Shown: piece after piece, positions 22,656 through 33,600 of the stretch
How the letters are laid out: every line of letters starts with the position of its first letter
How positions within the stretch are numbered: the first letter of the stretch is position 1
NCBI GenBank assembly: GCA_034008185.1
Contig: CM067082.1
Coordinates: 154,015,895-154,079,894 of the forward strand
DNA: 64,000 bases
Origin: Gorsachius magnificus
Lineage: Eukaryota > Chordata > Aves > Pelecaniformes > Ardeidae
Reading direction: 5' to 3'
Notes under the pieces: generated by a model
Database searches by the model: none
Told to the model about the DNA's origin: nothing
The model's input: only the letters and a program-made list of their open reading frames with translations
Position numbers and translations under genes: made by a program

Positions 22656-25322
22656 AGCATTATCTGGGAGCCTTTTTAATGGATGTAGGGAACAGGATGA
22701 AGGCTATTTTGCTGCTGGGGGGGTGAGGATTTTGGCAGCTTTGTTCAATCTCCAGATAAATCCATTTTTTATCACGGAGCTGGGATTATTCCAGAAAGGT
22801 CAAAGCCTCCCATGAGTCCTCTGTCCTTCTAGCCCTATGCAGACACCTTAGGGCACTTCACAAGGTTCCTATCTGTGGGTCACTGACTGGAGCCCTGGGG
22901 TCAGTATGTGGAGGTCTGAGCTGCAGCACGGTTGCTGGAGAGCTGGTCAACACAGTCAGCAGAGCCTGGAGGACTCTTCACCAACAACATCCATTTGGTT
23001 ACCACTGGTACCCATCTTGCTCTGGCATTCACCTGCTGCATTGTGGGTAGAAAGTAGTGTGGTTCTCTCAGTGACAGTTTATGAGAAAAAAAAAAAAAAA
23101 ACAACAGAAAAGAGGCTCGCTTTGTTTCCTTTTTTCTTTAAACACTTACTTTATTGAGCAGATATTACAGACTATCAGCCCTGATTTTCCCCAGAAGCTG
23201 GGACACCCACATTGGCCATGGTCAATGGTGGAAGACCCAGTGATGTCCAGGAAAGTTACTGACATTAACTCACTACCCTCTCTATGAGGCTGTTCTGCTT
23301 TGCCAGTTTGGCTCAGCCACTTTCTTCCCCAGGAACATAGTTTCCCAGTCCTGCAGTGAAGCATCTACCCACCATATGGCCCAGACCCATTTTTCTAACA
23401 AGGGTGTCCCTTAGACTCCCCTAGAACACCCTATTTTTTTTGTTTTCTCCTATATGTCTGACTTTTCTGTCCCAGAAATGAATGTCCACCAGGTTAGAGG
23501 GATTTGAGGGGAAGTTTCATATCACTCAGTTTGGCAATGGTTTACAGGTGAGAGGACAGAGGTAGGCTCCTTCAGAGGCTGTCAGAGCTTGCTGTTTGAA
23601 ATCACGTCCTGCGCCTGACTACTTCAAAGGCTGAAGGAGTCTAAACACCAAAATTTCTCTGTGCTTTTGGGGTTTGACAGCTGTGCTCAGTGTTGGGCTT
23701 GAGTCACCACATCAAAACACCTCAATGCAAATGGTGTCCAAGCAGCTGGTAAAGGCAAAGCTCAAGTGCAATTTGTCCTGTTCCCCTGCTTCCCTCCACA
23801 CCTCAGTTTCTCTGCCTGCAGACCAAGCTGCTCCAGAGTAGGCAGTGCAGACAATCAGCAGCTTGGGTCTGAAGCATCACAGCAGGTAGTTGCCCAAAGT
23901 CATACTACATGACTTTCAGATGGCTCCAAGAGGAAAAGGTGTGAACCTTGGGGGTGGAGAGGAGGCTTTTTTTCCTGCACAAAACCAGAGAGGTAGAGCT
24001 ACTATTTCACCATGGAACATTTTTCCGCTTGCCTTTCGGACTCCACATATTAAAGCAACACAACAAACCCTAATATGTGTCTTTGCTCTGTGGTGCCCAG
24101 GTGGCCATGTAGTAGTGCTGCAGGGAAGTCTTGGGGAGTGACTCAGGGGATTGAGGATTCCCTCCACATCTCCATTTCACCTGGTACTTTCAAGACACAA
24201 AGATCCATCTGACCAAGGAACACTCAAACAAAACCATCAGCAATGAGCAGTAAGGACGGCTGAACTGTCCATGCTTTTGGGTAGCTGCACAGTCCCCTTT
24301 ACACCAGGGAGAGGAAGGGAAAACATCCCAACAGGGAAATAATTTCAATTTTTGTAGTCCATAAAGTCTGAAGACTTTTTCAACTATTCCTGCTGCTTGG
24401 TTTGAATTCCCTAAATCATACCCAATAAAGTCATTATCCTACCAAGAGCTTCATAGTAACAGGTACGGAAGCAGGTGGCTGAGAACCAGCACCAGTGTCA
24501 GCTTGAGCTGATGAAGTCACCAATGCCTCTGGGACTTGTGGTGGAAAAGCCACCTGCTCATCAGAGATGTAAAACTCGATGCTAAGAAAAGCCATTCTCA
24601 TTTACATCCACAGAGTGGAGTTGTGGGGGCACAAACCAGAGCACAATCTGCTGGCCTCTGAGCTACCTTGGAAAAACAGTCACTGATTTTGCACAACTAA
24701 CTTTTAGGCACCTGGCTTAAGCCAATCTGGAAGCCTGGTTTGGAGGATTCAAGGCTTAAAACCTGTCTGGCTGGCAGTAGTTTCTCCCAAATCTCTCCCC
24801 CAGTTGACTAGGGTCCATCAGCCCAGTAGGATCAAGGTGTGGATCAGAGCTACATGGGGGGGAAGATGAGAGCTGGCCCTTGCTTTAAAACCTTGCCTAG
24901 ATGGGAGAGGTTCCCTTCAGCTTTCTCAGAAGCACAGTAATGTAAGAAAAATAAGTCCTACCTGGTCCTCCTGGTTATATATTGCCCCCACAAGACAATT
25001 TTGGCATCCACAACTTCGGCAGCCTTTAGAGGCACAAGCATACCATTACAAAGGATGCCAAGCTCTTATCTCTCCATCTCCAAGTGCTCTGAAGAAGCTT
25101 GGCTCTCCAGACCCATGGGTGTGAGCAGGTGATATCCAGAGGGTTGTCCCCAGAAAAGCTGCAGAGGACTGGTTTCCAGCAGTTCTCTGCCCCCTCAACC
25201 TCACTGTCCCTTCAGGTTGACCTCCCCACCCCCAGATACTGCACACCTAAGGAGAGCAAAATTTGTCTCCATCCCTCCCCTTTCCCAAAGGACTTTCCCC
25301 CAGAGGTGGGCACCATACCCAT
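22656..25322. other. No gene; region downstream of locus B
   Basis: The only simple repeat noted is an A16 tract at 23086-23101. The right-hand part should contain the 3' UTR of locus B, which reads leftward from the TAA at 25323. No coding signal was recognised. Confidence 0.45.
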
Positions 25323-27199
25323 TTAGCTCTCCTCTTCACTCTTCATGGGGGCCAGTGCTCTCTGTTCGGTGTGGTGGGGTCCACTGCTGGCCCTTGTGGC
25401 CTCCCGCTGTTTTGCGCCGGGAGAAGTTCCTTCCCGTGCATGGATTTTCTGGTGCCTCCTCAGGTACTTCTTCAGCCGGTAGCGCTTCCCACAGACCCCA
25501 CACTTGTAGGCCCCACCTCGGGAGTGGAGCAGCTGGTGTTTAATCAGGTGGCGCTTCTGGGGGAAGCATTTCCCACACTTGGTGCACTTGCAAGGCCCCA
25601 TGCGGACATGGATTGTTTGGTGACGGAAGAGGTTGGCCTTCTGATTGAAGGTCTTCTCGCACTCAGGGCACTGGTAGGGCTCCTCCTTGGTGTGGATCCG
25701 TTGATGCCGAACCAGATTCGACCGCTGGGTGAAGCTCTTCCCGCACTCGGTGCATTTGAAGGGCTCGCTCATGTGGACTCGCTGGTGGCGGACCAGCTTG
25801 CGGTTCATGCGGAAGCTCTCCCCGCACTCGCTGCACTTATACGGGCCCTCACTCGTGTGAATCTTCCTGTGCCTGGTCAGGTTTGATTTCTGATTGAAAC
25901 TCTTCCCCACTCAGGACAGGGGAATATCCGTTCACCCTTGGGAGCTCCTTTTGTTGAGGGATCTTTCTTGGACATGGATTTCTCCTGGTTCTCCACCATC
26001 CCCTCTTTGGTGGGCTGATAGCACTTCTTCTGCTTCCTCTTTGGGCTCTGGCTCTCCTGGTGGTTGGCCTCCACACCAGGTTCCTCTTTCATTTGGATCC
26101 TCTGGATAGCACTGAGGTTTGGTTTCTGCCCATAATACATCCCAAACTCAGTGCTTTCCTGTGGTTCGTCCTTCACATGGAGCACCCAGTTACTGATGTC
26201 CCGTTCATGCTGTCCATCAGCACCTTCTTCCTTTTTAAGCTGTCTCCCCTGTAAAGCCATCAGTGGGATCTTTGGATCAAATGGCTTTCCATAGTCCGGG
26301 TTTTCTGGTGGCTCTTCCTTGATGTAAAGTTTCTGACAGGCTATTGCAGTAATGTTTGCTGTGTCATCAGTGGGTGGGTCTGATTCCTCCTTCATCTGGA
26401 TTTTCCAAGGAGGTTTTTTTTGATTAGATGGGTTTCTAGGTATGCTACACCCCTGGGCTACATCTCCTTCATGGGACATATTCTCCAACATATTCTCCTC
26501 TGACCTGAAGGCAAAATCAGGCTCCTCTTTAATCTTGATAACCTGGAGAGACACACTATCAACGTGTCCCTCAAGTGGTTTTTGCTTAGCATGGTTCCTC
26601 TGGTGGACATTGAAATACCGCTTGGTGCTCAGGCTCTTCCCACACTCTGTACAAATGAAAGGGCCCCCACAGAGGTGTATCTTCTGGTGGGCCAGCAGTG
26701 TGGCACTTTGCCCAAAGCACCTACTGCAGTCAGGACATTTGAAGGGCTTCTCCCTCTTGTGGATCTCCTTATGGGCAGTGAGGGTCCCCTTCTTCACAAA
26801 GCTCTTCCCACACTCAGTGCAGGCAAATGGCCTCTTCTCCGTGTGTGTCCTCATGTGGATGTTGAAGTAGATCTTTGTGCTCAGGCTCTTGCCACAGCAG
26901 GTGCAGAGGTAGGGACCACCCCTGGTGTGCGTCTTCTGGTGGGCAGCCAGACATATCTCCAGGCGGAAGCAGCGCCCGCACTCCCCACAGCAGAAGGGCT
27001 TCTCTCCAGTGTGGATGCTCTGGTGGGTTGTGAGGTGGCCCCGGGTGGTGAAGCGCCTCCCACACTCCCCACAAGTGAAGAGCTCCTCTGCTGTGTGGAT
27101 CCGCTGGTGCCGCTTCAGGTTTCCCTTCTTGCTGAAGGATTTGCCGCACTCCTGACACGGGTGCGTCTTTAGCACCACACGCTTAACCAAGTCCTTCAT
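25323..27199 (-). CDS. Locus B: 13-finger C2H2 zinc-finger protein, one-base frameshift
   Basis: This is a predicted nuclear DNA-binding C2H2 protein. From the ATG at 27199: seven intact fingers at residues 15-203 (starting HPCQECGKSF, last CTECGKSLSTKRYFNVH), then a linker at 204-425, then six fingers to the stop at 25323. The linker holds six psi-K-x-E motifs, with lysines at 224, 270, 294, 322, 343 and 371, and a KRKQKK basic patch near 387-392. The tail ends MKSEEES. One base is missing at about 25909-25911, at the second Cys of finger 8. It sends the frame to a stop after 440 codons, while the remaining fingers stay open in the adjacent frame to the end. Fingers 9-13 are intact. The open frame extends upstream of the ATG to a good acceptor (CCTTTTGTACCTGCAG, exon from 27248), so more N-terminal sequence from a 5' exon is possible. 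No KRAB, SCAN or BTB domain is visible. A lone lesion in an otherwise clean gene suggests either a recent break or a sequence error. Confidence 0.8.
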
Positions 27200-27248
27200 G
27201 GCAGCAGTGCCCTGCACCCAGCAGTGCGGGATGGGGCTGCCAAGCAGC

Positions 27249-28004
27249 CTGCAGGTACAAAAGGGCCAGAATGTTATGCAGATGGACTGTCTGGGAGGGT
27301 ACAAAACCCATCAGGACACGCACATCCAAGTGTACTTTAACGGATGCACTTTAGTCCCCATGGCGGAAAGGGCACTGCTGCTGTACGCCAGGCCAACAAG
27401 GAGTGGTGTGTGGTCTTCCTCACTTCTCAGCCTCTTTCCACCTCAGCTTGCAGATGCAATGTTTGTAACTCCATCTCCTGCCTCCTCTGATCTCCTGATG
27501 AGGCTTCCCTGGCATTCCTGGAGACTTGGATCGCCAGACTGAAAAAATAAAGGGAAAATTATTGAGGCGTTATTTCTCCTCCTCCTGTGTTCTCTATGTA
27601 AAGACAACAGGTGGCACCTTGGCAGCTCTGTGGGAGACAGAACCGGAGACTTTTGAAGCCACAGGCTCAGCTGGACTCCAGCAGAGAGAGCAAGAACAGG
27701 ATAATTTCCCCTGGTGATGGGGGATCTGTAATGCACTCGCTGCTGCAATGACACTGAGGTTTCGGCTCTACTATTGCTGCACTACTGATTTATGCTCAGA
27801 ATAGTCCTCTGTCCTTTGGCCAAGGAGATTTGTAAGTAAGTTAATTAATTAATGCACTTTGAGGTAATTGTTGTAATTAATCCTATTTTTGAGGAGTGAC
27901 TGTGCAGCAACTCAAATCCCCAAAACTTAGAAGAAAACCAAACTGGGCACCATTTGCAAACTGGGATGTGCTGCTTTGTACTGTTGGTGTCCTCAGTGGG
28001 CAGC
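27249..28004 (-). other. Probable intron of locus B, with a candidate small exon at 27424-27538
   Basis: On the minus strand a strong acceptor (CCCTTTATTTTTTCAG) ends at 27539, and a donor-like GAA/GTGAGG sits at 27424/27423, bounding 115 bases. Two frames stay open across it, so I cannot say whether it codes. It may be a 5' exon joined to the ZF exon. This is inference from splice consensus. Confidence 0.3.
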
Positions 28005-28745
28005 TGGAGAAGTGAGGTTCAACAAGGCCAAGGGCTGGGTCTTGCACTTGGGTCACAACAGCCCCATGCAATGCTACAGGCGTGGGGAAGAGTGGCTGGA
28101 AAGCTGCCCAGCAGAAAAGGACCTGGGGGTGTTGGTTGACAGCCGGCTGAATATGAGCAGCAGTGTGCCCAGGTGGCCAAGAGGGCCAACAGCATCCTGG
28201 CTTGTATCAGGAATGGCGTGGCCAGTAGGAGCAGGGCAGTGACCGTGCCCCTGTGCTGGGCACTGGTGAGGCCACCCCTCGAATGCTGGGGTCAGGGTTG
28301 GGCCCCTCACTACAAGAAGGGGGGGCCAAGGGAACGGAGCTGGGGAGGGGTCTGGAGCCCAAGGCTGCTGGGGAGCAGCTGAGGGAGCTGGGGGGTTCAG
28401 CCTGGAGAAGAGGAGGCTGAGGGGAGACCTTATCGCCCTCTACAACTCCCGACAGGAGGGGACAGTGAGGTGGGGGTCCGTCTCTGCTCCCAGGTGATGG
28501 GCAATAGGCTGAGGGGAAATGGCCTCAAGTTGTGCCAGGGCAGGTTGGACATTAGGTTGGACATTAGGAAAAATTTCTTCACTGAAAGGGCTGTCAAGCA
28601 CTAGAAGGGGCTGCCCAGAGAAGGGGTCGAGTCCCCATCACTGGAGGTATTTAAAAGAAGGATCGATGAGGTGCTTAGGGACAGGGTTTAGTGGTGGGAT
28701 GATGATCTTAAAGGTCTTTTCCAACATAAACGATCCTATGATTCT
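28005..28745 (+). mobile_element. CR1 LINE 3' portion in locus B intron
   Basis: It runs from within ORF2 (GAGGTTCAACAAGGCCAAGG, TTGCACTTGGGTCACAACA) to the 3' end (GGTCTTTTCCAACATAAACG then ATCCTATGATTCTAA). The reading frame is broken in several places. It lies between the ZF exon and the putative promoter of locus B, antisense to that gene. Confidence 0.93.
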
Positions 28746-30192
28746 AACTGAGACATGGAAACCTTTGCCTTTTTCAACAGGGTTCAACTGACAGCAGGGT
28801 CTGGGTCCTATGTATTTCCATTAGGAAAAAAAAAAAAAAATTAAATCAGGGCCAGCAGAGATGTGAGCAACATCTCTTATCAAGACTCTGAACTGCAGCA
28901 GGGAAAAGAGCCAGAAAGACTGAGGGGAGGAAGACAGTGGTGCTGGAGATGACTGTCAACAAGAGTATACGTGGCTGGGGAGGCTTTTGCTGATGGCACT
29001 GACTGATGAAGATACTACTGCCAAAATCACCAGTTATGGGGCAGGCTGCCAGCAAGGACATGGGCTGTCAGTGAAATCTGTCCCTGGAGGCCTGGGTGGC
29101 TGGAAAGGCTGTGGCTGAGAAGTTGAGCCCCTGGGGAGGCTGTCACCAAGGTGTAGGGGCTGGGGAGGGGGGATGCCATGGATCAGGGGACAAGCGACAG
29201 GAGATGTGGAGTATGAACATCCAAGCGCGGCTGTGATGCAGGGTTTGCAGCTACGTGCTCCTCAGAGGAGAGAGGTCGGGGTGGGAAATGAGGCGGGCAG
29301 CTATCTCAGATTACAACAGGGAAAGGTACTTCAGGTTTAGTCGTGATGCTTGTGTTTCCCTTTCAGCTAACCCATCTGGATCCTCACTGATGCTGCTAAG
29401 AGCTGCCACCGAAGCACAACGGTGCTCCTGTCCAAGCTGAATTCTCTATGCTGGTACAGAGGAACCACAAGAAAACAAAAAATAAAAATACAAAGAAAAA
29501 AATAGCTGCAAAATTATGCTTAACCAGGAGAGACAAAACACATCCGCTTGGAGCAAGAACTGGCTTTAGTGTTTGTTAGTGGAGGGGAGACTCCGAGGGG
29601 GGGCAGGCCCCCTCCCGAGGTGCGGGAGTAGCTGTGTGACATCTACGACAGGTTTTAATTCAGGAGACAAAGCCTCAGCAGCAGCCAGGCTGGAGAGACG
29701 ACTCAGAAAAGTGTATTTTTACCGAGGAAGGGCATCGACCCCCTGAGCGGTAGTGAATTTAGCCTCCTGCCATCAAGGACCCTCCTGCTGGGTCTGGCTG
29801 ATGCTGAGGGGCTGTGCTCAGCCGCAGGTGGAGCAGGCACCGGGCTCGCTGAGGTCTCCGTGGCCTCTCTCCTCACCATAGATGCTTGTGCCAGTCCCTT
29901 AGAGGAAACAACTCACCGGCAGCAGCGTTTCAATTGCCTCTGGGTTTTAGCAAAAAAGCAACAAATCCCTGAATTCAGATCAGGGTAAAAGAAGAAATTC
30001 CTGCCTACTTTCTTTCCTTTTTTTTTTTTCATATGCAGATCCTACAGATCCAAATCCTGCCTTTACTTCCAGCTCCGCAATCCCCCAGGCTCAGGGTTTG
30101 AATCAAGGGCAGAACCAGATCCCGGGGAGTTGCTTCATCTTTTATTTGGGCTACCCGGACAAATGAAGGGCAGTTGGTCGAAAGCATCTTAC
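28746..30192. other. Probable intron of locus B
   Basis: There is an A15 tract at 28826-28840 and a T tract near 30018-30030. No coding region was recognised. It ends at a strong minus-strand donor, GCTCAG/GTAAGA, where the exon would end at 30193. Confidence 0.4.
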
Positions 30193-30620
30193 CTGAGCGG
30201 GCCATCAATCTCTGGCTGGCATTGCTCTCCTCCAGGGAAGTCTCAGTGGCACAAGAGTGCTTGTGACTTGGCTGCAAGTTGTGTTGCAGCCGCAGCTGGG
30301 CTGACCTAAAGGAAGTCTGTGGCCAGTGCAGTGAGAGCTACCGGAGGAAGGGTGAAGCGAAACAAAGACAAAGAGCAAAGGTTGACGGAGCAGGGGGAGG
30401 ACAGGGGAGATGCTCTCGCCTCGCGCCGCCGGGATGGATTTTCACGCCCCCGTCAAGGTGTTAGCGGGAGCGTGGGGAAGGAGAGGAGGGGGATTTCTCC
30501 CTGATGTGCCTTTCTTCTGCACAGCTATATTGGTGGGAAGCTGGAAGGGTCCCCCAGCTCGCACTGCCTTCTGGGAATGGTAGTTCTTCCCAGCAGCTCT
30601 GGTCCCCCATCCTGCCCTCT
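30193..30620 (-). promoter_or_regulatory. Putative promoter and first exon of locus B with ZNF143/STAF-like element
   Basis: The minus strand of 30586-30565 contains ACTACCATTCCCAGAAGG, a close match to the ZNF143/STAF promoter site. Downstream (toward lower coordinates) is a GC-rich, CpG-containing block at about 30415-30480, then a region resembling the locus A 5' block (30300-30350), then a strong splice donor at 30193/30192. A short ATG frame (ATG at 30205) runs into the donor, but whether it is used is unknown. The element points at the locus B ZF exon about 3.3 kb away, as at locus A. Confidence 0.55.
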
Positions 30621-33600
30621 CTGCCCCGGCAGCCAGCGAGTCAGGATGAGGCCACTTCATCTTGCCCCAGCTGAGAGCGTTTGCCTTTTTTTTTTTTCTT
30701 TTTGTTGGGGGAAGGAAAACATCCGGCGGTGCTGCAAGCATCCTTCTTCCCTCCCAGGCTGATTGTCTGGGATTTGCTCCAGGAAGCATCAGGAGAGGAA
30801 AGATGCATTTCAGGGAGTATTTCTGTGTCCCTAGCAGCTTGCAATCCCCCTGGGGGGAGGGAGCAACTGAAGCAGGTGCCTAGTTACCAGCAAAGGATCC
30901 CTGTTAATGCTCAGTGAAAGCACAAAAGGCGCGTGCAGGTTTGACAAGGGTGGACACTGAGGCATATGGACTTGATTTAGCAGAGTGATGAGCACCACCT
31001 GGGAGAGGCTGAGCCTCAGTAGGACCTCACAGAAAGTGCCCAGACCTTCCTGGATCTACCCTGCACAACGAAGCTTAGAGACTGAGCAGGAAGCTCTAGC
31101 CCAGGATGCTTCTCTGGGAGGGTGTTAGGAGCATGTGCATAACGAAAAGCTGCTTCAGCATGAGCCTTCCCTGGGGCAGCGATTAGGGGTTGTCCCATGT
31201 CTCCAAGGTTGGACAATAACACTCATTCCTGAAAAAGCCAGCACCCCCAATCCTGTCTGAAATATGACACAAGGCTGCAAACATACTGTCCTCCTCTTTA
31301 ATTCAGGGAAACTGAGGCAGGAGATGGTGAGATGTCTGGCTCAGATCATGCAAGGAAGTTCAAGGTTGCGGGGTCCCTGCAGTTCAGATCTAGTCTACAC
31401 ACTGTATGTGCCTTGGATAAAGTCTGCTGATGTATTTCCTACCCCAGTACAAACCATCAGCATGAGGCAGCAACACCAGTATGAAGGTGCACCCACATTC
31501 CAGCTTGTAACCCAGTCCAGAGAAGGAAGAACTCCTACAAATCTAGCCATCTTTATACCAGTACATGCACAGCAGAAAATACAGAAGCCTCATTCAGTTT
31601 GCCTTACTGAAGGTCTTCTGCTTTGATGTATGAAAGTGCCACAGCAGGTCCCAGGCAGACAGGAGAGATCAGGGTGTTAGGCCACAGTAGACCCCAGCTA
31701 TGCTGAGGCAAGATTTCTTGTGTACAGGACATTCCCCTCCTTTTCCATTCTTCCTATTTCCATTATACCTTCTCACAAATCCTGCCTACCAACACTTCTG
31801 ATAGTACCCATCAGCAGCTCCATAAACCAGTCCCATCTTGGTGTGTGGCACCATGAAGGGAGAGAGGTTGAGACAGGACATGGGTGGAGGGCTCACCTGA
31901 AGCAGCTGGGGGCCCATTTGTGTGAATCCTTTGCTGCCAGAGGGATCTGGAGGAAGGAGCCAGGATCGTGCTCTTTCAGCTGTGTCAGTGTCCATTCGTC
32001 TGCTGGGGCACAATTTACCTTATTCTAAGGTTGACGCCTCTAGTAGGGCAGATAACTTGTGCCCTCAGAACTCCTCTTTCTCCCCACTGACATCTGCGTT
32101 TTCCCAGGTAGGTCCCCCCACAGCTCACCCTCTTACTCAAACAGGCCAGATCTGCCTGCTCTCCCCTCAGGCTCATACAAAGCCCCAAAATCCAAGAAAA
32201 GAAGAGATCAAATATGCCTTGTTACGACATTTTGTTCATGTGGTCAAAAGTAGACTCAGAGCACCTCATGCTCACACCCAAAAGGGCTTCATAGACAAAG
32301 TTGTTAGGCCAGGGTTAGGCTGTGTCCAAAAATGCCTCTTCCTAAGCCCAGTTTGGAACTGGTGAACAGTCCGAACAGAGTCTCTGCTATCCAGGGGAAA
32401 CCTGCTTTGGAAGTGAAGCTGTGCCTTCAGCTGCAGTGATTCTGCCTCCGCAACGTACCACTAGATGCCAGTGAAAGCTCTTCCTGGCCTGCTCCTGCCT
32501 AGAAAATCTCAATTTTATTTGGTTTATTGTATATTTTTAAAAGGTAATCCTTCACTTTTAATCTAATAAGGCCACCATGCATTTGAGGAATATGTACAAA
32601 TATACATGCAAATGTTTTTGTGCATGGGTTTTTTTCTGTTTCTCAAATATATATGTGTATATATATTTGCCTTTGTTTGCTATCAATTAGATTGGAACTT
32701 CTCCTCAGTGTCTCCCTAGACCAGGATCTCACCCCCAAGCTCCTTTCCTCATCCCCCTTCCTATCAAACACCCCAACTCTGTATACCCTTCATCTGCCAA
32801 ATCCTCTAGCCAATGCATCATGACCTGATGTCTTGACATGGACAGTCAGTCCAAGAAACATACAGGTGCTGGCATGACAAGTCCAAGCTCTGTCCTGCTC
32901 TGTGAGATGATTCCTCATATCTGGTGACCCAAGAGGCAAGGCGTAGGTCCAGCTTATCCAGATATGGGAATAATAGCCTGGAGGAACAAACCTGCATGGA
33001 TCTGGGGTGGGGATCATGGAGTAGAAGCAAGAGACAGTGCAGTAGTGCTGATAACCAGCTGGCATATGTTCAGTGGCAAGGTGAAATGAATGAAACTTGC
33101 AGACACTGTAGTGCTAGGAAAGAAACCCTATATGGGAAAAGGGTGCAAAATAAAGCAAGCTCACGTTCCTGTGCACCAGCAAGCTCTATGCTGCATTCCT
33201 CTAGTGTGGAGATCAGAGTAGGACTGAAATGATCTCACATTTTATCTTTTAGTGCTTGGAGTTCTGCACTTTGCAGAACATAATCTGCCCCATGTTACCC
33301 ACTGACGCTTTTGCAAGGTCTAAGCCGTTGAGCAGCCTCCAAGGCTTTGCAGACACCATTTTTTTTTTCACCTGGCTGGCCAAGGTCCAAGGAGATTGGA
33401 CTATCCCATGGGCACTGAGAGTGAACACAAAGCTCAGCAGCTATGCAGGCTGCAGGACGGGTGTGTGGGTGTGCATGCGTGCGTGTGTGTCCCCTCCATG
33501 TGCTGGGCACAGCCACCCTCTCATGTCAGAGGACCACCAGGTTTAGGAATGTCTTCCTCTTTGGGCAAGTTGTGTTTTGAGGTAGCATCCAGTGCCTGGT

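Noticed and set aside
25263..27172. Long plus-strand open frames (142-207 codons) opposite locus B
   Set aside because: Antisense shadows of finger repeats; the translated repeats match no family.
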